Assembly (NCBI GenBank): GCA_029961685.1
Contig: JARWKL010000012.1
Coordinates: 11,687,955 to 11,751,954 of the forward strand
DNA length: 64,000 nt
DNA from: Aristolochia californica
Taxonomy: Eukaryota > Streptophyta > Magnoliopsida > Piperales > Aristolochiaceae
Direction of reading: 5' to 3'
The notes beneath the pieces are model-generated. The model was given only the letters and a program-made list of their open reading frames with translations, was not told the DNA's origin and ran no database searches. The translations under genes were made by a program, and so were the position numbers. Numbering within the stretch: position 1 is the stretch's first letter; the number at the start of each line of letters is the position of its first letter. Below, in pieces: positions 48,321-61,100 of the stretch.

Positions 48321-51300
48321 GAGAATTTAATGAGTGTTTTTTATTCTCATTAAAACCTTTGGATCCATAAGTCATTTGCATGTTTAACATGTTTCAAGCA
48401 TGCATATCCATTTTTAAAACACGTGTAGAAGAATTCTCTTTCTTGTAAAATTTCAAGCTATGAAGGTTGAACTAGTGGAATTTCCCAATCTTGGATAACA
48501 AAACTTTGGTTTTGTGGTTTGCGAATAAATTTTCCTTACTTAAATTTTTTATTTTTTAAAATTTTTTCCATACATAAACTCTAATATTTTCAGTTTGTCG
48601 TCATCAATTTACCTTTTTTTTTTTTTTACAGTATGAAGAGGGAGCGAAAACTCAAAATTTTGATTTAAGAAAAAAGATTACATCTAAAATGGAGATGCAC
48701 AATGCACAAATTTAGAAAGAGATAATTCCAAAGAGTGTCTGTAATTTTTAGGGATTGTAAGCACTTTTTTGTTTTTATATCTCAGGTTTTGCAATCGTCG
48801 GGAAAAGGGGCAGGCGGGGGATTTTTAACTGAGTGTTGACTCCCCATCCATAAGTCATTTCTTACAAAAATATAGCCCGTTACACATGATAAATCACTTT
48901 ACAATTCATCTATGATTGTTAGGTCAGCTTTTTGCAAATGGGCAAAATAATGGCTAGTTTGACTCGGGTTAATATCCCACCGCACGTTCACTAGAGAATT
49001 TAATGAGCGTATGTTATTCTCTTTAAAAGCTTTGGATCCATAGGTCATTTGCATCTTTAACATTTTTCAAGCTTGCATATCCATTTTTAAAACACGTGTA
49101 GAGGAAATCTCTTTCTTGTAAAATTCCAAGCTATTAGGGTTGAACTAGTGGAATTTCCCAAACTTGGATAACAAAAGTTTTGTGTTCATTTTTGGAGTGT
49201 GAATAAATTTTATTTACTTACATTTGTTATTTTTTAAAATTTTTTCCATACATAAACTCTAAAATTTTTATTTTGCTGTGATCTATTTTCCTTTTTTATT
49301 TTACGGGATGACGGGAGAGAGAAAACTCAAAGTTTTGATTTAAGAAAAAAGTGTCCAATTAAAATTGAGACGCACAGTGCACAAATGTAGAGAATTCCAA
49401 AGAGTGTTAGTAATTTTTAGGGAATTTGAGCTCTTTTTAGTTTTTATATCTCAGGTTTTGCAATCGTCGGGAAAAGCGGGGGGCGGGGTGTTTTTAACTG
49501 AGTGTTGACTCGCAATCCGTAAGTCATTTCTTACAAAAATATAGCCCATTGGGGATGATAAATCACTTTACAATCATCTTTGATTGTTAGGTAAGCTTTT
49601 TATAAACGGGCTAAATAATGGCTTGTTTGACTCTGGTAAATATCCCACCGCACGTTCATTGAGAATTTAATGAGCGTTTGTTATTCTCTTTAAAAGCTTT
49701 GGATCCATAGGTCATTTGCATCTTTAACATGTTTCAAGCATGCATAACCATTTTTAAAACACGTGTAGAAGAAATATTTTTCTTGTAAAATTCCATGTAA
49801 TTAAGTTTGAACTAGTGGAATTTCCCAAACTTGGAAAACAAAACTTTAGTGTTCATTTGTGGTGTGTGAAAATTTTTTCCATACTTACATTTGTTTTTGT
49901 TTTAATTTTTTTTCACACATAAACTCTAAAATTTTGGTTTTGTTATGATCTATGTGCCTTTTTTTTGTTTACGGGATGAAGGGAGAGCGAAAACTCAAAG
50001 TTTTGATTTTAAGAAAAAAGTGAACATCTAAAATGGAGATGCACAATGCACAAATGTAGGAAGAGATAATTCCAAAGAGTGTTTGTAATTTTTAGGGATT
50101 GTAAGATCTTTTCAGTTTTTATATCTCAGGTTTTGTAATTGTCGGGAAATAGGGGAGCCGGTGTATTTTTAACTGACTGTTGACTCCCAATCCGTATGTC
50201 ATTTCTTACAAAAATATAGCCCATTACTCATGATAAATCACATTACAATCATCTATGATTGTTTGGTCAGCTTTTTGCAAACGGGGGAAATAATGGCTTG
50301 TTTGACTCGGGTAAATATCCCGCTGCACGTTCACTAGAGAATTTAATGAGTGTTTTTTATTCTCATTAAAAGCTTTGGATCCATAAGTCATTTGCATCTT
50401 TAACTTGTTTCAAGCATGCATATCCATTTTTAAAACACGTGTAGAAGAATTCCCTTTCTTGTAAAATTTCAAGCTATTAGGGTTGAACTAGTGGAATTTC
50501 CCAATCTTGGATAACAAAACTTTTGTTTTCATTTGTGGTTTGCGAATAAATTTTCTTTACGTGCATTTTTTATTTTTTAAAAATTTTTCCATACAAAAAC
50601 TCTAATATTTTCAGTTTGTCGTCATCAATTTGCCTTTTTTTTTTTTTTTACGGTATGAAGGGGGAGCGAAAACTCAAAATTTTGATTTAAGAAAAAAGTT
50701 TACATCTAAAATGGAGATGCACAACGCACAAATTTGGAAAGAGATAATTCCAAAGAGTGTCTGTAATTTTTAGGGATTGTACGCTCTTTTTAGTTTTTAT
50801 ATCTCATGTTTTGCAATCGTCGGGAAAAGGGGGAGGCGGGGGATTTTTAACTGAGTGTTGACTCCCAATCCATAAGTCATTTCTGACAAAAATATAGCCT
50901 GTTACACATGATAAATCACTTTACAATTCATCTATGATTGTTAGGTCAGCTTTTTGCAAACGGTCAAAATAATGGCTTGTTTGACTCGGGTAAATATCCC
51001 ACCGCACGTTCACTAGAGAATTTAATGAGCGTATGTTATTCTCTTTAAAAGTTTTGGATCCATAGGTCATTTGCATCTTTAACATGTTTCAAGCATGCAT
51101 ATCCATTTTTAAAACACGTGTAGAAGAAATCACTTTCTTGTAAAATTCCTTGCAATTAGGGTGTAACTAGTGGAACTTCCCAAACATGGAAACAAAACTT
51201 TTGTGTTCATTTGTGGTGTATGAATAAATTTTCTATATTTACATTTGTTATTGTTTTAATTTTTTTTCACACATAAACTCTAAAATTATCATTTTGTTGT

Positions 51301-52043
51301 GTTCTATTTGCCTTTTTTATTTACGTGGTGAAGGGAGAGCGAAAACTCAAAGTTTTGATTTAAGAAAAAAATGTCCATCTAAAATGGAGATGCACATTGC
51401 ACAAATGTAGGGAGAGATAATTCCAAAGAGTGTTTGTAATTTTTAGGGATTGTAAGATCTTTTTAGTTTTTATATCTCAGGTTTTGCAATCGTCAAGAAA
51501 AGGGGGAGGCTGGGTATTTTTAACTGACTGTTGACTCCCAATCCGTATGTCATTTCTTACAAAAATATAGCTCGTTACTCGTGATAAATCACATTACATT
51601 CATCTATGATTGTTAGGTCAGCTTTTTGCAAACGGACAAAATAATGGCTTGTTTGACTCGGGTAAATATCCCGCCGCACGTTCACTAGAGAATTTAATGA
51701 GTGTTTGTTAATCTCATTAAAAGCTTTGGATCCAATGGTCATTTGCATCTTTAACATGTTTCAAGCATGCATATCTATTTCTAAAACATGTGTAGAAGAA
51801 TTCTCTTTCCTGAAATATTTCAAGCAATTAGGGTTGAACTAGTGGAATTTCCAAAACTTGGATAACAAAAATTTTGTGTTCATTTGTGGTGTGTGAATAG
51901 ATTTTCATTACTTACATTTGTTATTGTTTTAATTTTTTTTTTACACATAAACTCTAAAATTTACATTTTGTTGTGATCTATTTTCCTTTTTTTGTTTACG
52001 GCATGAAGGGAGAACGAAAACTCAATGTTTTGTTTTAAGAAAA

Positions 52044-52080
52044 ATGTGTACGTCTAAAATGGTGTACATCTAAAATGGAG
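52044..52080. repeat. Local 16-bp tandem duplication inside a monomer
   Basis: The string tgtacgtctaaaatgg is followed at once by tgtacatctaaaatgg, a direct repeat of 16 bases with one difference. Other units have a single copy. It makes this monomer the longest in the window, with a GGATCC spacing of about 701 bp. This is a small slippage duplication that has not visibly spread. Confidence 0.85.
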
Positions 52081-53129
52081 ATGCACAATGCACAAATGAA
52101 AAGAGATATAATTCCAAAGAGTGTCTATGATTTTTAAGGATTGTGAGCTCTTTTCAGTTTTTAGTTCTCAGGTTTTGCAATCGTCGGGAAAAGGCGGAGG
52201 CGGGGGATTTTTAATTGAGTGTTGACTCCCAATCCGTAAGTCATTTCTTAGAATAATATAGCTCGTTACGAATGAAAAATCACTTTACAATCATCTATGA
52301 TTGTTAGGTCAGCTTTTTCCGAACGGGCAAAATGATGGCATGTTTGACTCGGGTAAATATCCCGCCGCACGTTCACTTTAGAATTTAATGAGCATTTGTT
52401 ATTCTCAATAAAAGCTTAGGATCCATAGGTCATTTGCATCTTTAACATGTTTCAAGCATGCATATTAATTTTTTAAACAACGTGTAGAAGAAATCTCTTT
52501 CTTGTAAAATTATAAGCTATTAGGGTTGAACTAGTGGAATTTCCCAATCTTGGATAACAAAATTTTGTCTTCATTTGTTGTGTGTGAATAAATTCTTATT
52601 ACTTACATTAGTTATTGTTTTAATTTTTTTCCATACATAAACTCTAAAATTTTCATTTTGTTGTGATCTATTTACCTTTTTTTGTTTACAGCATGAAGGG
52701 AGAACGAAAAATCAACGTTTTGATTTAAGAAAAAAGTGTACATCTAAAATGGAGATGCACAATGCACAAATGTAGAGAGATTTATTTCCAAAGAGTGTTT
52801 GTGATTTTTAAGGATTGTAATCTCTTTTCAGCTTATAGTTCTCAGGTTTTGCAATCGTCGGGAAAAGGGGGAGGCAGGGGATTTTTAATTGAGTGTTGAC
52901 TCCCAATCCGTAAGTCATTTCTTACAATAATATAGCCTGTTACGAATGAAAAATCACTTTACAATCATCTATAATTGGTAGGTCAGCTTTTTACAAAGGG
53001 GCAAAGTAATGGCTTGTTTGACTCGGGTAAATATCCCACCGCACATTCACTTAAGAATTTAATGAGTGTTTGTTATTCTCATTAAAAGCTTTGGATCCAT
53101 AGGTCATTTTCATCTTTATCATGTTTCAA

Positions 53130-53146
53130 GCATGCATAAAACACAT
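53130..53146. other. ~11-bp deletion after the GGATCC block
   Basis: The sequence catgcataaaacacatatag lacks the tatccatttt-type bases that other units have between catgca and aaaacac. It is a single-unit variant and contributes to the short 665-bp spacing here. Confidence 0.75.
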
Positions 53147-53473
53147 ATAGAAGAAATCCCTTTTTTTTAAAAATTTCAAGCTATTGGTGTTGAACTATTT
53201 GAATTTCCCAAACTTGGATAACAAAAGTTTTGTGTTAATTTTTGGTGTGTGAATAAATTTTCTTTACAAACATTTTTTATTGTTTTAAATTTTTTCCATA
53301 CATAAACTCTAAAATTTTCATTTTGCTGTGATCTATTTGCCTTTTTTTGTTTACGGGATGAAGGGAGAGAGAAAACTCAAAGTTTTGATTTAAGAAATAA
53401 GTGTACTTTTAAAATGGAGACGCTCTGTGCACAAATGTAGAGAGAGATAATTCCAAAGAGTGTCTATAATTTT

Positions 53474-56400
53474 TAGGGAATTTGAGCTCTTTTTAGTTTT
53501 TATATCTCAGGATTTGCAATCGTCGGGAAAAGGGGGAGGCGGGGGTGTTTTTAACTTAGTGTTGACTCCCAATCCGAAAGTCATTTCTTACAAAAATATA
53601 GCCCATTATGGATGATAAATCCCTTTACAATCATCGATGATTGTTAGGTAAGCTTTTTGTAAACGGGCAAAATAATGGCTTGTTTGACTCTGGTAAATAT
53701 CCCACCGCACGTTCATTGAGAATTTAATGAGCGTTTGTTATTCTCTTTAAAATCTTTGGATCCATAGGTCATTTGCATCTTTAACATGTTTCAAGCATGC
53801 ATATCCATTTTTAAAACACATGTAGAAGAAATCTCTTTCTTGTAAAATTCCATGCAATTAGGGTTGAACTAGTGGAATTTCCCAAACTATGAAAACAAAA
53901 CTTTTGTGTTCATTTGAGGTGTGTGAAAAAATTTTCTATACTTACATTTGTTATTGTTTTAATTTTTTTCACACATAAACTCTAAAATTTTCATTTTGTT
54001 GTGATCTATTAGCCTTTTTTTGTTTACGGGATGAAGGGAGAGCGAAAACTCAAAGTTTTGATTTAAGAAAAAAGTGTATATCTAAAATGTAGATGCACAA
54101 TGCTCAAATGTAGGGAGAGATAATTCCAAAGAGTGTTTGTAATTTTTAGCGATTGTAAGATCTTTTTAGTTTTTGTATCTCAGGTTTTGTAATCGTCGGG
54201 AAAAGGGGCAGGCGGGGTATTTTTAACTGACTGTTGACTCCCAATCCGTATGTCATTTCTTAAAAAAATATAGCCCGTTACTCATGATAAATCACTTTAC
54301 AATCATTTATGATTGTTAGGTCAGCTTTTTGCAAACGGGCAAAATAATGGCTTGTTTGACTTGGGTAAATATCCCGCCACTCGTTCACTAGAGAATTTAA
54401 TGAGTGTTTGTTATTCTCATTAAAAGCTTTGGATCCATAGGTCATTTGCATCTTTAACATGTTTCAAGCATGCATATCCATTTTTAAAACACGTGTAGAA
54501 GAATTATCTTTCTTGTAAAATTTCAAGCTATTAAGGTTGAACTAGTGGAATTTTCCAAACTTGGATAACAAAAATTTTGTGTTCATTTGTGGTGTGTGAA
54601 TAAATTTTCATTACTTACATTTGTTATTGTTTTAATTTTTTTCCATACATACACTCTAAAATTTATTTTTGTTGTGATCTATTTACATTTTTTTGTTTAC
54701 GGCTGAAGGGAGAATGAAAACTCAAAGTTTTGAATTAAGAAAAAAGTGTACATCTAAAATGGAGATGCACATTGCACAAATGTAGATAGATATAATTCCA
54801 AAGAGTGTCTGTAATTTTTATTGATTGTAAGCTCTTTTTAGTTTTCATATCTCAGGTTTTGCAATCGTCGGGAAAAGGTGGAGGCGGGAGATTTTTAACT
54901 GAGTGCTGACTCCCTACCCATAAGTAATTTCTTAAAAAAACATAGCCCGTTACACATGATAAATCATTTTACAATTCATCTATGATTGTTAGGTCAGTTT
55001 TTTGCAACCGGCAAATTAATGGCTTGTTTGACTTGGGTAAATATCCCACCGCATGTTCACTAGATAATTTAATGAGCGTATGTTATTCGCTTTGAAAGCT
55101 TTGGATCCATAGGTCATTTGCATCTTTAACATGTTTCAAGCTTGCATATTCATTTTTAAAACACGTGAAGAAGAAATCTCTTTCTTGTAAAATACCAAGC
55201 TATTAGGGTTGAACTAGGGGAATTTCCCAAACTTGGATAACAAAAGTTTTGTGTTAATTTTTTGTGTGTGAATAAATTTTATTTACTTACATTTGTTATT
55301 TTTTAAAATTTTTCCCATTCATAAACTCTAAAATTTTCATTTTGCTGTGATCTATTTGCCTTTATTTGTTTACGAGATGAAGGGAGAGAGAAAACTAAAA
55401 GTTTTTTTTTAAGAAAAAAGTGTAGATTTAAAATGGAGACGCATAGTGCAAAAATGTAGAGAGAGATTATTCCAAAGAGTGTTTGTAATTTTTAGGGAAT
55501 TTAAGCTCTTTTTAGTTTTTATATCTCAAGTTTTGCAATTGTCGGGAAAAGGGGGCGGCGGGGTGTTTTTAACTGAGTGTTGACTCCCAATCCGTAAGTC
55601 ATTTCTTACAAAAATATAGCCCATTACGGATGATAAATCACTTTATAATCATCTATGATTGTTAGGTAAGCTTTTTGTAAACGAGCAAAATAATGGCTTT
55701 TTTGACTCTGGTAAATATCCCACCGCACGTTCATTGAGAATTTAATGAGCGTTTGTTATTATCTTTAAAAGCTTTGGATCCATAGGTCATTTGCATCTTT
55801 AACATGTTTCAAGCATACATATCCATTTTTTAAAACACGTGTTGAAAAAACTCTTTCTTGTAAAATAGCATGCAATTACGGTTGGACTAATGGAATTTCC
55901 CAAACTTGGAAAACAAAACTTTTGTGTTCATTTGTGATGTGTGAATAAAATTTCTATACTTACATTTGTTATTGTTTTAATTTTTTTTCTCTCATAAACT
56001 CTAAAATTTTCATTTTGTTGTGATCTATTTGCCTTTTTTTATTTAAGGGGTGAAGGGAGAGCGAAAACTAAAAGTTTTGATTTAAGAAAAAAGTTTCCAT
56101 CTAAAATGGAGATGCACAAGGCACAAATGTAGGCAGAGATAATTCCAAAGAGTGCTTGTAATTTTTAGGGATTGTAAGATCTTTTTAGTTTTTATATCTC
56201 AGGTTTTGCAATCGTCGGGAAAAGGGGGAGGTTGGGTATTTTTAATTGACTGTTGACTCCCAATCCGTATGTCATTTCCTACAAAAATATAGCCCGTTAC
56301 TCATGATAAATCACATTACAATCATCTATGATTGTTAGGTTAGTTTTTTGCAAACGGGCAAAATAATGGCTTGTTTGACTCGGGTAAATATCCCGCCGCA

Positions 56401-58184
56401 CGTTCACTAAAGAATTTAATGAGTGTTTGTTATTCTCATTAAAAGTTTTGGTTCCAAAGGTCATTTGCATCTTTAACATGTTTCAAGCATGCATATCCAT
56501 TTTTAAAACACGTGTAGAAGAATTCTCTTTCTTGTAAAATTTCAAGCTATTAGTGTTGAACTAGTGGAATTTCCCAAACTTGCATAAATAAAATTTTGTG
56601 TTCATTTGTGGTGTTTGAATAAATTTTCATTACTTACATTTGTTAATGTTTTAATTTTTTTCCATAGATAAACTCTAAAATATACATTTTGTTGTGAACT
56701 ATTTACCTTTTTTTGTTGACGGCATGAACGGAGAACGAAAACTCAAAGTTTTGATTTAATAAAAAAGTGTACATCTAAAATGGAGATGCACAATGCACAA
56801 ATGTATAGAGATATAATTCCAAAGAGTGTCAGTGATTTTTAATGATTGTGAGCTCTTTTCAGTTTTAGTTCTCAGGTTTTGCAATCGTCGGGAAAAGGGG
56901 GTGGCGGGGAATTTTTAATTGAGTGTTGACTCCCAATCCGTAAGTCATTTCTTACAATAATATAGCCCGTTATGAAAGGAAAATCAGTTTACAATCATCT
57001 ATGGTTGTTACGTCAGCTTTTTGCAAACGGGCAAAATAATGGCTTGTTTGACTCGTGTAAATATCCTGCCGCACGTTCACTAGAGAATTTAATGAGCGTA
57101 TGTTATTCTCTTTAAAAGCTTTGGATCCATAGGACATTTGCATCTTTAACATGTTTCAAGCTTGCATATGCATTTTTCAAACACATGTAGAAGAAATCTC
57201 GTTCTTGTAAAATTCCAAGCTATTAGGGTTGAACTAGTGGAATTTCCCAAACTTGGATAATAAAAGTTTTGTGTTCATTTTTGGTGTGTGAATAAATTTT
57301 CTTTACTTACATTTGTTATTGTTTTAAATTTTTTCCATGGATAAACACTAAAATTTTCATTTTACTGTGATCTATTTGCCTTTTTTGTTTTACGGGATGA
57401 AGGGAGAGAGAAAACTCAAAGTTTTGATTTAAGAAAAAAGTGTACGATTAAAATGGAGACGCACAGTACACAAATGTAATGAGAGATAATTCTAAAGAGT
57501 TTTTTTAATTTTTAGGGAATTTAAGCTCTTTTTAGGTTTTGCATATCAGGTATTGCAATCGTCGGGAAAAGGGGGAGGCGGGGTGTTTTTAACTGAGTGT
57601 TGACTCCAAATCCGTAAGTCACTTCTTACAAAGATATAGCCCATTACGGATGATAAATCACTTTACACTCATCTATGATTGTTAGGCAAGCTTTTTTTAA
57701 ACGGGCAAAATAATGGCTTGTTTGACTCTGGTAAATATCCCACCGCACGTTCATTTAGAATTTAATGAGTGTTTGTTATTCTCTTTAAAAGCTTTGGATC
57801 CATAGGTCATTTGCATCTTTAACATGTTTCAAGCATGCATATCCATTATTAAAACACGTGTAGAAGAAATCTCTTTCTTGTAAAATTCCATGCAATTAGG
57901 GTTGAACTCGTGGAATTTCGAAAACATGGACAACAAAACTTTTGTATTCATTTGTGGTGTGTGAATAAATTTTTTATACTTACATTTGCTATTGTTTTAA
58001 TTTTTTTTCACACATAAACTCTAAAATTTTCATTTTGTTGCGATCAATTTGCCTTTTTTTGTTTACGTGATGAAGAGAGAGCGAAAACTCAAAGTTTTGA
58101 TTTAAGAAAAAAGTGTACATCTAAAAAGGAGGTGCACAATGCACAAATGTAGGGAGAGATAATTCCAAAGAGTGTTTGTAATTT
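53474..58184. repeat. Diverged domain, part 2: A-B'-C' trimers
   Basis: Units start near 53474 (A), 54147 (B'), 54819 (C'), 55492 (A), 56166 (B'), 56839 (C') and 57512 (A). B' has the B head and GAATTC but acacgtgtagaagaattc in place of acacgtctagaagaattc, so TCTAGA is absent. C' keeps AAGCTTGC but has gtagaagaaatc or gaagaagaaatc in place of gtggaacaaatc. The trimer order is the same as in the left domain, so the A-B-C cycle predates the divergence of the two domains. Confidence 0.72.
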
Positions 58185-61100
58185 TTAGGGATTGTGAGCT
58201 CTTTTCAGTTTTTAGTTCTCAGGTTTGGCAATCGTCGGGAAAAGGGGGAGGCGGGGGATTTTTAATTGAGTGTTGACTCCCAATCTGTAAGTCATTTCTT
58301 ACAATAATATAGCCCGTTACGAATGAAAAATCACTTTAAATCATCTATGATTGTTAGGTCAGCTTTTGGCAAACGGGTAAAATAATGGCATGTTTGACTC
58401 GGGTAAATATCCCGCCGCACGTTCACTAGAAAATTTAATGAGTGTTTGTTATTCTCATTAAAAGCTTTGGATCCATAGGTCATTTGCATCTTTAGCATGT
58501 TTCAAGCATGCATATCTATTTTTAAAACATGTGTAGAAGAATTCTCTTTCTTGAAAAATTTCAAGCCATTAGGGTTGAACTAGTGGAATTTCCCAAACTT
58601 GGATAACACAAATTTAGTGTTCATTTGTGGTGTGTGAATAAATTTTCTTTACTTACATTTGTTATTGTTTTAATTTTTTTTTTACACATAAACTCTTAAA
58701 TTTACATTTTGTTGTGATCTATTTACCTTTTTTTGTTTACGGCATGAAGGGAGAACGAAAACTCAATGTTTTGATTTAAGAAAAAAGTGTACATCTAAAA
58801 TGGAGATGCACAATGTACAAATGTAGAGAGATATAATTCCAAAGAGTTTCTATGATTTTTAATGATTGTGAGCTCTTTTCAGTTTTTAGTTCTCAGGTTT
58901 TGCAATCGTCGGGTAAGGGGGATGCGGGGGATTTTTAATTGAGTGTTGACTCCCAATCCGTAAGTCATTTCTTACAATAATATAGCCCATTAAGAATGAA
59001 AAATCACTTTACAATCATCTATGATTTTTAGGTCAGTTTTTTGCAAACGGGCAAAATAATGGCTTGTTTGGCTCGGGTAAATATCCCACCGCACGTTCAC
59101 TTAAGAATTTAATGAGCGTTTGTTATTCTCATTAAAAGCTTTGGATCCAAAGGTCATTTGCATCTTTAACATGTTTCAAGCATGCATATCCATTTTTAAA
59201 ACACGTGTAGAAGAAATCTCTTTCATGTAAAATTCCAAGCTATTGGGGTTGAACAAGTGGAATTTCCCAATCTTGGATAACAAAACTTTTGTGTTCATTT
59301 GTGGTTTGTCATTAAATTTTCTTTAATTATATTTTTTATTTTTTTAATTTTATCCATGCATAAACTCTAAAATTTTCATTTTGTTGTCATCAATTTGCCT
59401 TTTTTTTTTTTTTTACGATACTTAGGGGGAGCGAAAACTCAAAATTTTGATTTAAGAAAAAACTGTACATCTAAAATGGAGATGCACAATGCATGAATTT
59501 AGAAAGAGATAATTCCAAAGAGTGTCTATAATTTTTAAGGATTTTAAGCGCTTTTTAGTTTTTATATCTCAGGTTTTGCAATCGTCGGGAAAAGGGGGAG
59601 GCGGGGGATTTTTAACTGAGTGTTGACGCCCTATCCATAAGTAATTTCTTACAAAAATATAGTCCGTTACACATGATAAATCACTTTACAATTCATCTAT
59701 GATTGTTAGGTCAGCTTTTTGCAATCGGGAAAAATAATGGCTTGTTTGACTCGGATAAATATCCCGCCGCACGTTCACTAGAGAATTTAATGAGCGTATG
59801 TTATTCTCTTAAAAAGCTTTTGATCCATAGGTCATTTGCATCTTTAACATGTTTCAAGCTTGCATATCCATTTTTAAAACTCGTGTAGAAGAAATCTCTT
59901 TCTTGTAAAATTCTAAGCTATTAGGGTGGATCTAGTGGAATTTCCCAAACTTGGATAACAAAAGTTTTGTGTTAATTTTATGTGTAAGTAAATTTTCTTT
60001 ACTTACTTTTGTTATTGTTTTAAATTTTTTCCAGACATAAACTCTAAAATTTTCAATTTGCTGTGATCTATTTGCCTTTTTTTGTTTACGGAATGAAGGG
60101 AGAGCGAAAACTCAAAGTTTTGATTTAAGAAAAAAGTGTACATCTAAAATGGAGATGCACAATGCACAAATGTAGGGAGAGATAATTCCAAAGAGTTTTT
60201 GTAATTTTTAGGGATTGTAAGATCTTTTTAGTTTTAATATCTCAGGTTTTGCAATTGTCGGGAAAAGGGGGAGGCGGGGTATTTTTAACTGAGTGTTGAC
60301 TCCCAATCAGTAAGTCATTTGTTACAAAAATATAGACTGTTACGGATGGTAAATCACTTTACAAACATCTATGATTGTTAAGTAAGCTTTTTGTAAACGG
60401 GCAAAATAATGGCATGTTTGACTCTGGTAAATATTCTACCGCACGTTCATTGAGAATTTAATGAGCGTTTGTTATTCTCTTTAAAAGCTTTGGATCCATA
60501 GGCCATTTGCATCTTGAACATATTTCAAGCTTGCATATCCATTTTTAAAACACGTGTAGAAGAAATCTCTGTCGTAAAATTCCATGCCATTAGGGTTGAA
60601 CTAGTGGAATTTCCCTAACTTGGAAAACAAAACTTTTGTGTTCATTGGTGGTGTGCGAATAAATTTTCTACACTTACATTTGTTATTGTTTTAATTTTTT
60701 TTCACACATAAACTCTAAAATTTTCATTTTGTTGTGATCTATTTGCCTTTTTTTGTTTACGGGATGAAGGGAGAGCGAAAACTCGAAGTTTTGATTTAAG
60801 AAAAAGTGTACATCTAAAATGGAGACGCACAATGCACAAATTTAGGGAGAGATAATTCCAAAGAGTGTTTGTAATTTTTAAGGATTGTAAGATCTTTTTA
60901 GTTTTTATATCTCATGTTTTGCAATCTTGGGAAAAGGGAGAGGTGGGGTATTTTTAACTGACTGTTGACTCCCAATCCGTATGTCATTTCTTACAAAAAT
61001 ATAGCCCGTTACTCATGATAAATCACATTACAATCATCTATGATTGTTCGGTCAGCTTTTTGCAAACGGGCAAAATAATGGCTTGTTTGAATCGGGTAAA

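Larger units (their letters stand above)
46756..53473. repeat. Diverged domain, part 1: D variants and C-like units
   Basis: Units start near 46756 (B head, D tail), 47433 (C-like), 48108 (A head, D tail, about 31 bp deleted near 48314), 48750 (C-like), 49417 (A), 50093 (B head, D tail), 50772 (C-like head, A tail), 51444 (B-like without TCTAGA), 52145 (C head, B-like tail) and 52809 (C). D tails are recognised by ctctaatattttcagtttg, gtcgtcatcaattt, a T run of 13 or more, and gggggagcg or agggagcg. The C-like heads carry cacatgataaatcac and an extra T in the dyad (acaattcatc). Subtype calls here are less sharp than in the left domain. Confidence 0.65.

Noticed and set aside
59703..59888. Plus-strand frame of 61 codons
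   Set aside because: Found in one monomer only, where chance substitutions leave it open. It lies wholly within satellite sequence.
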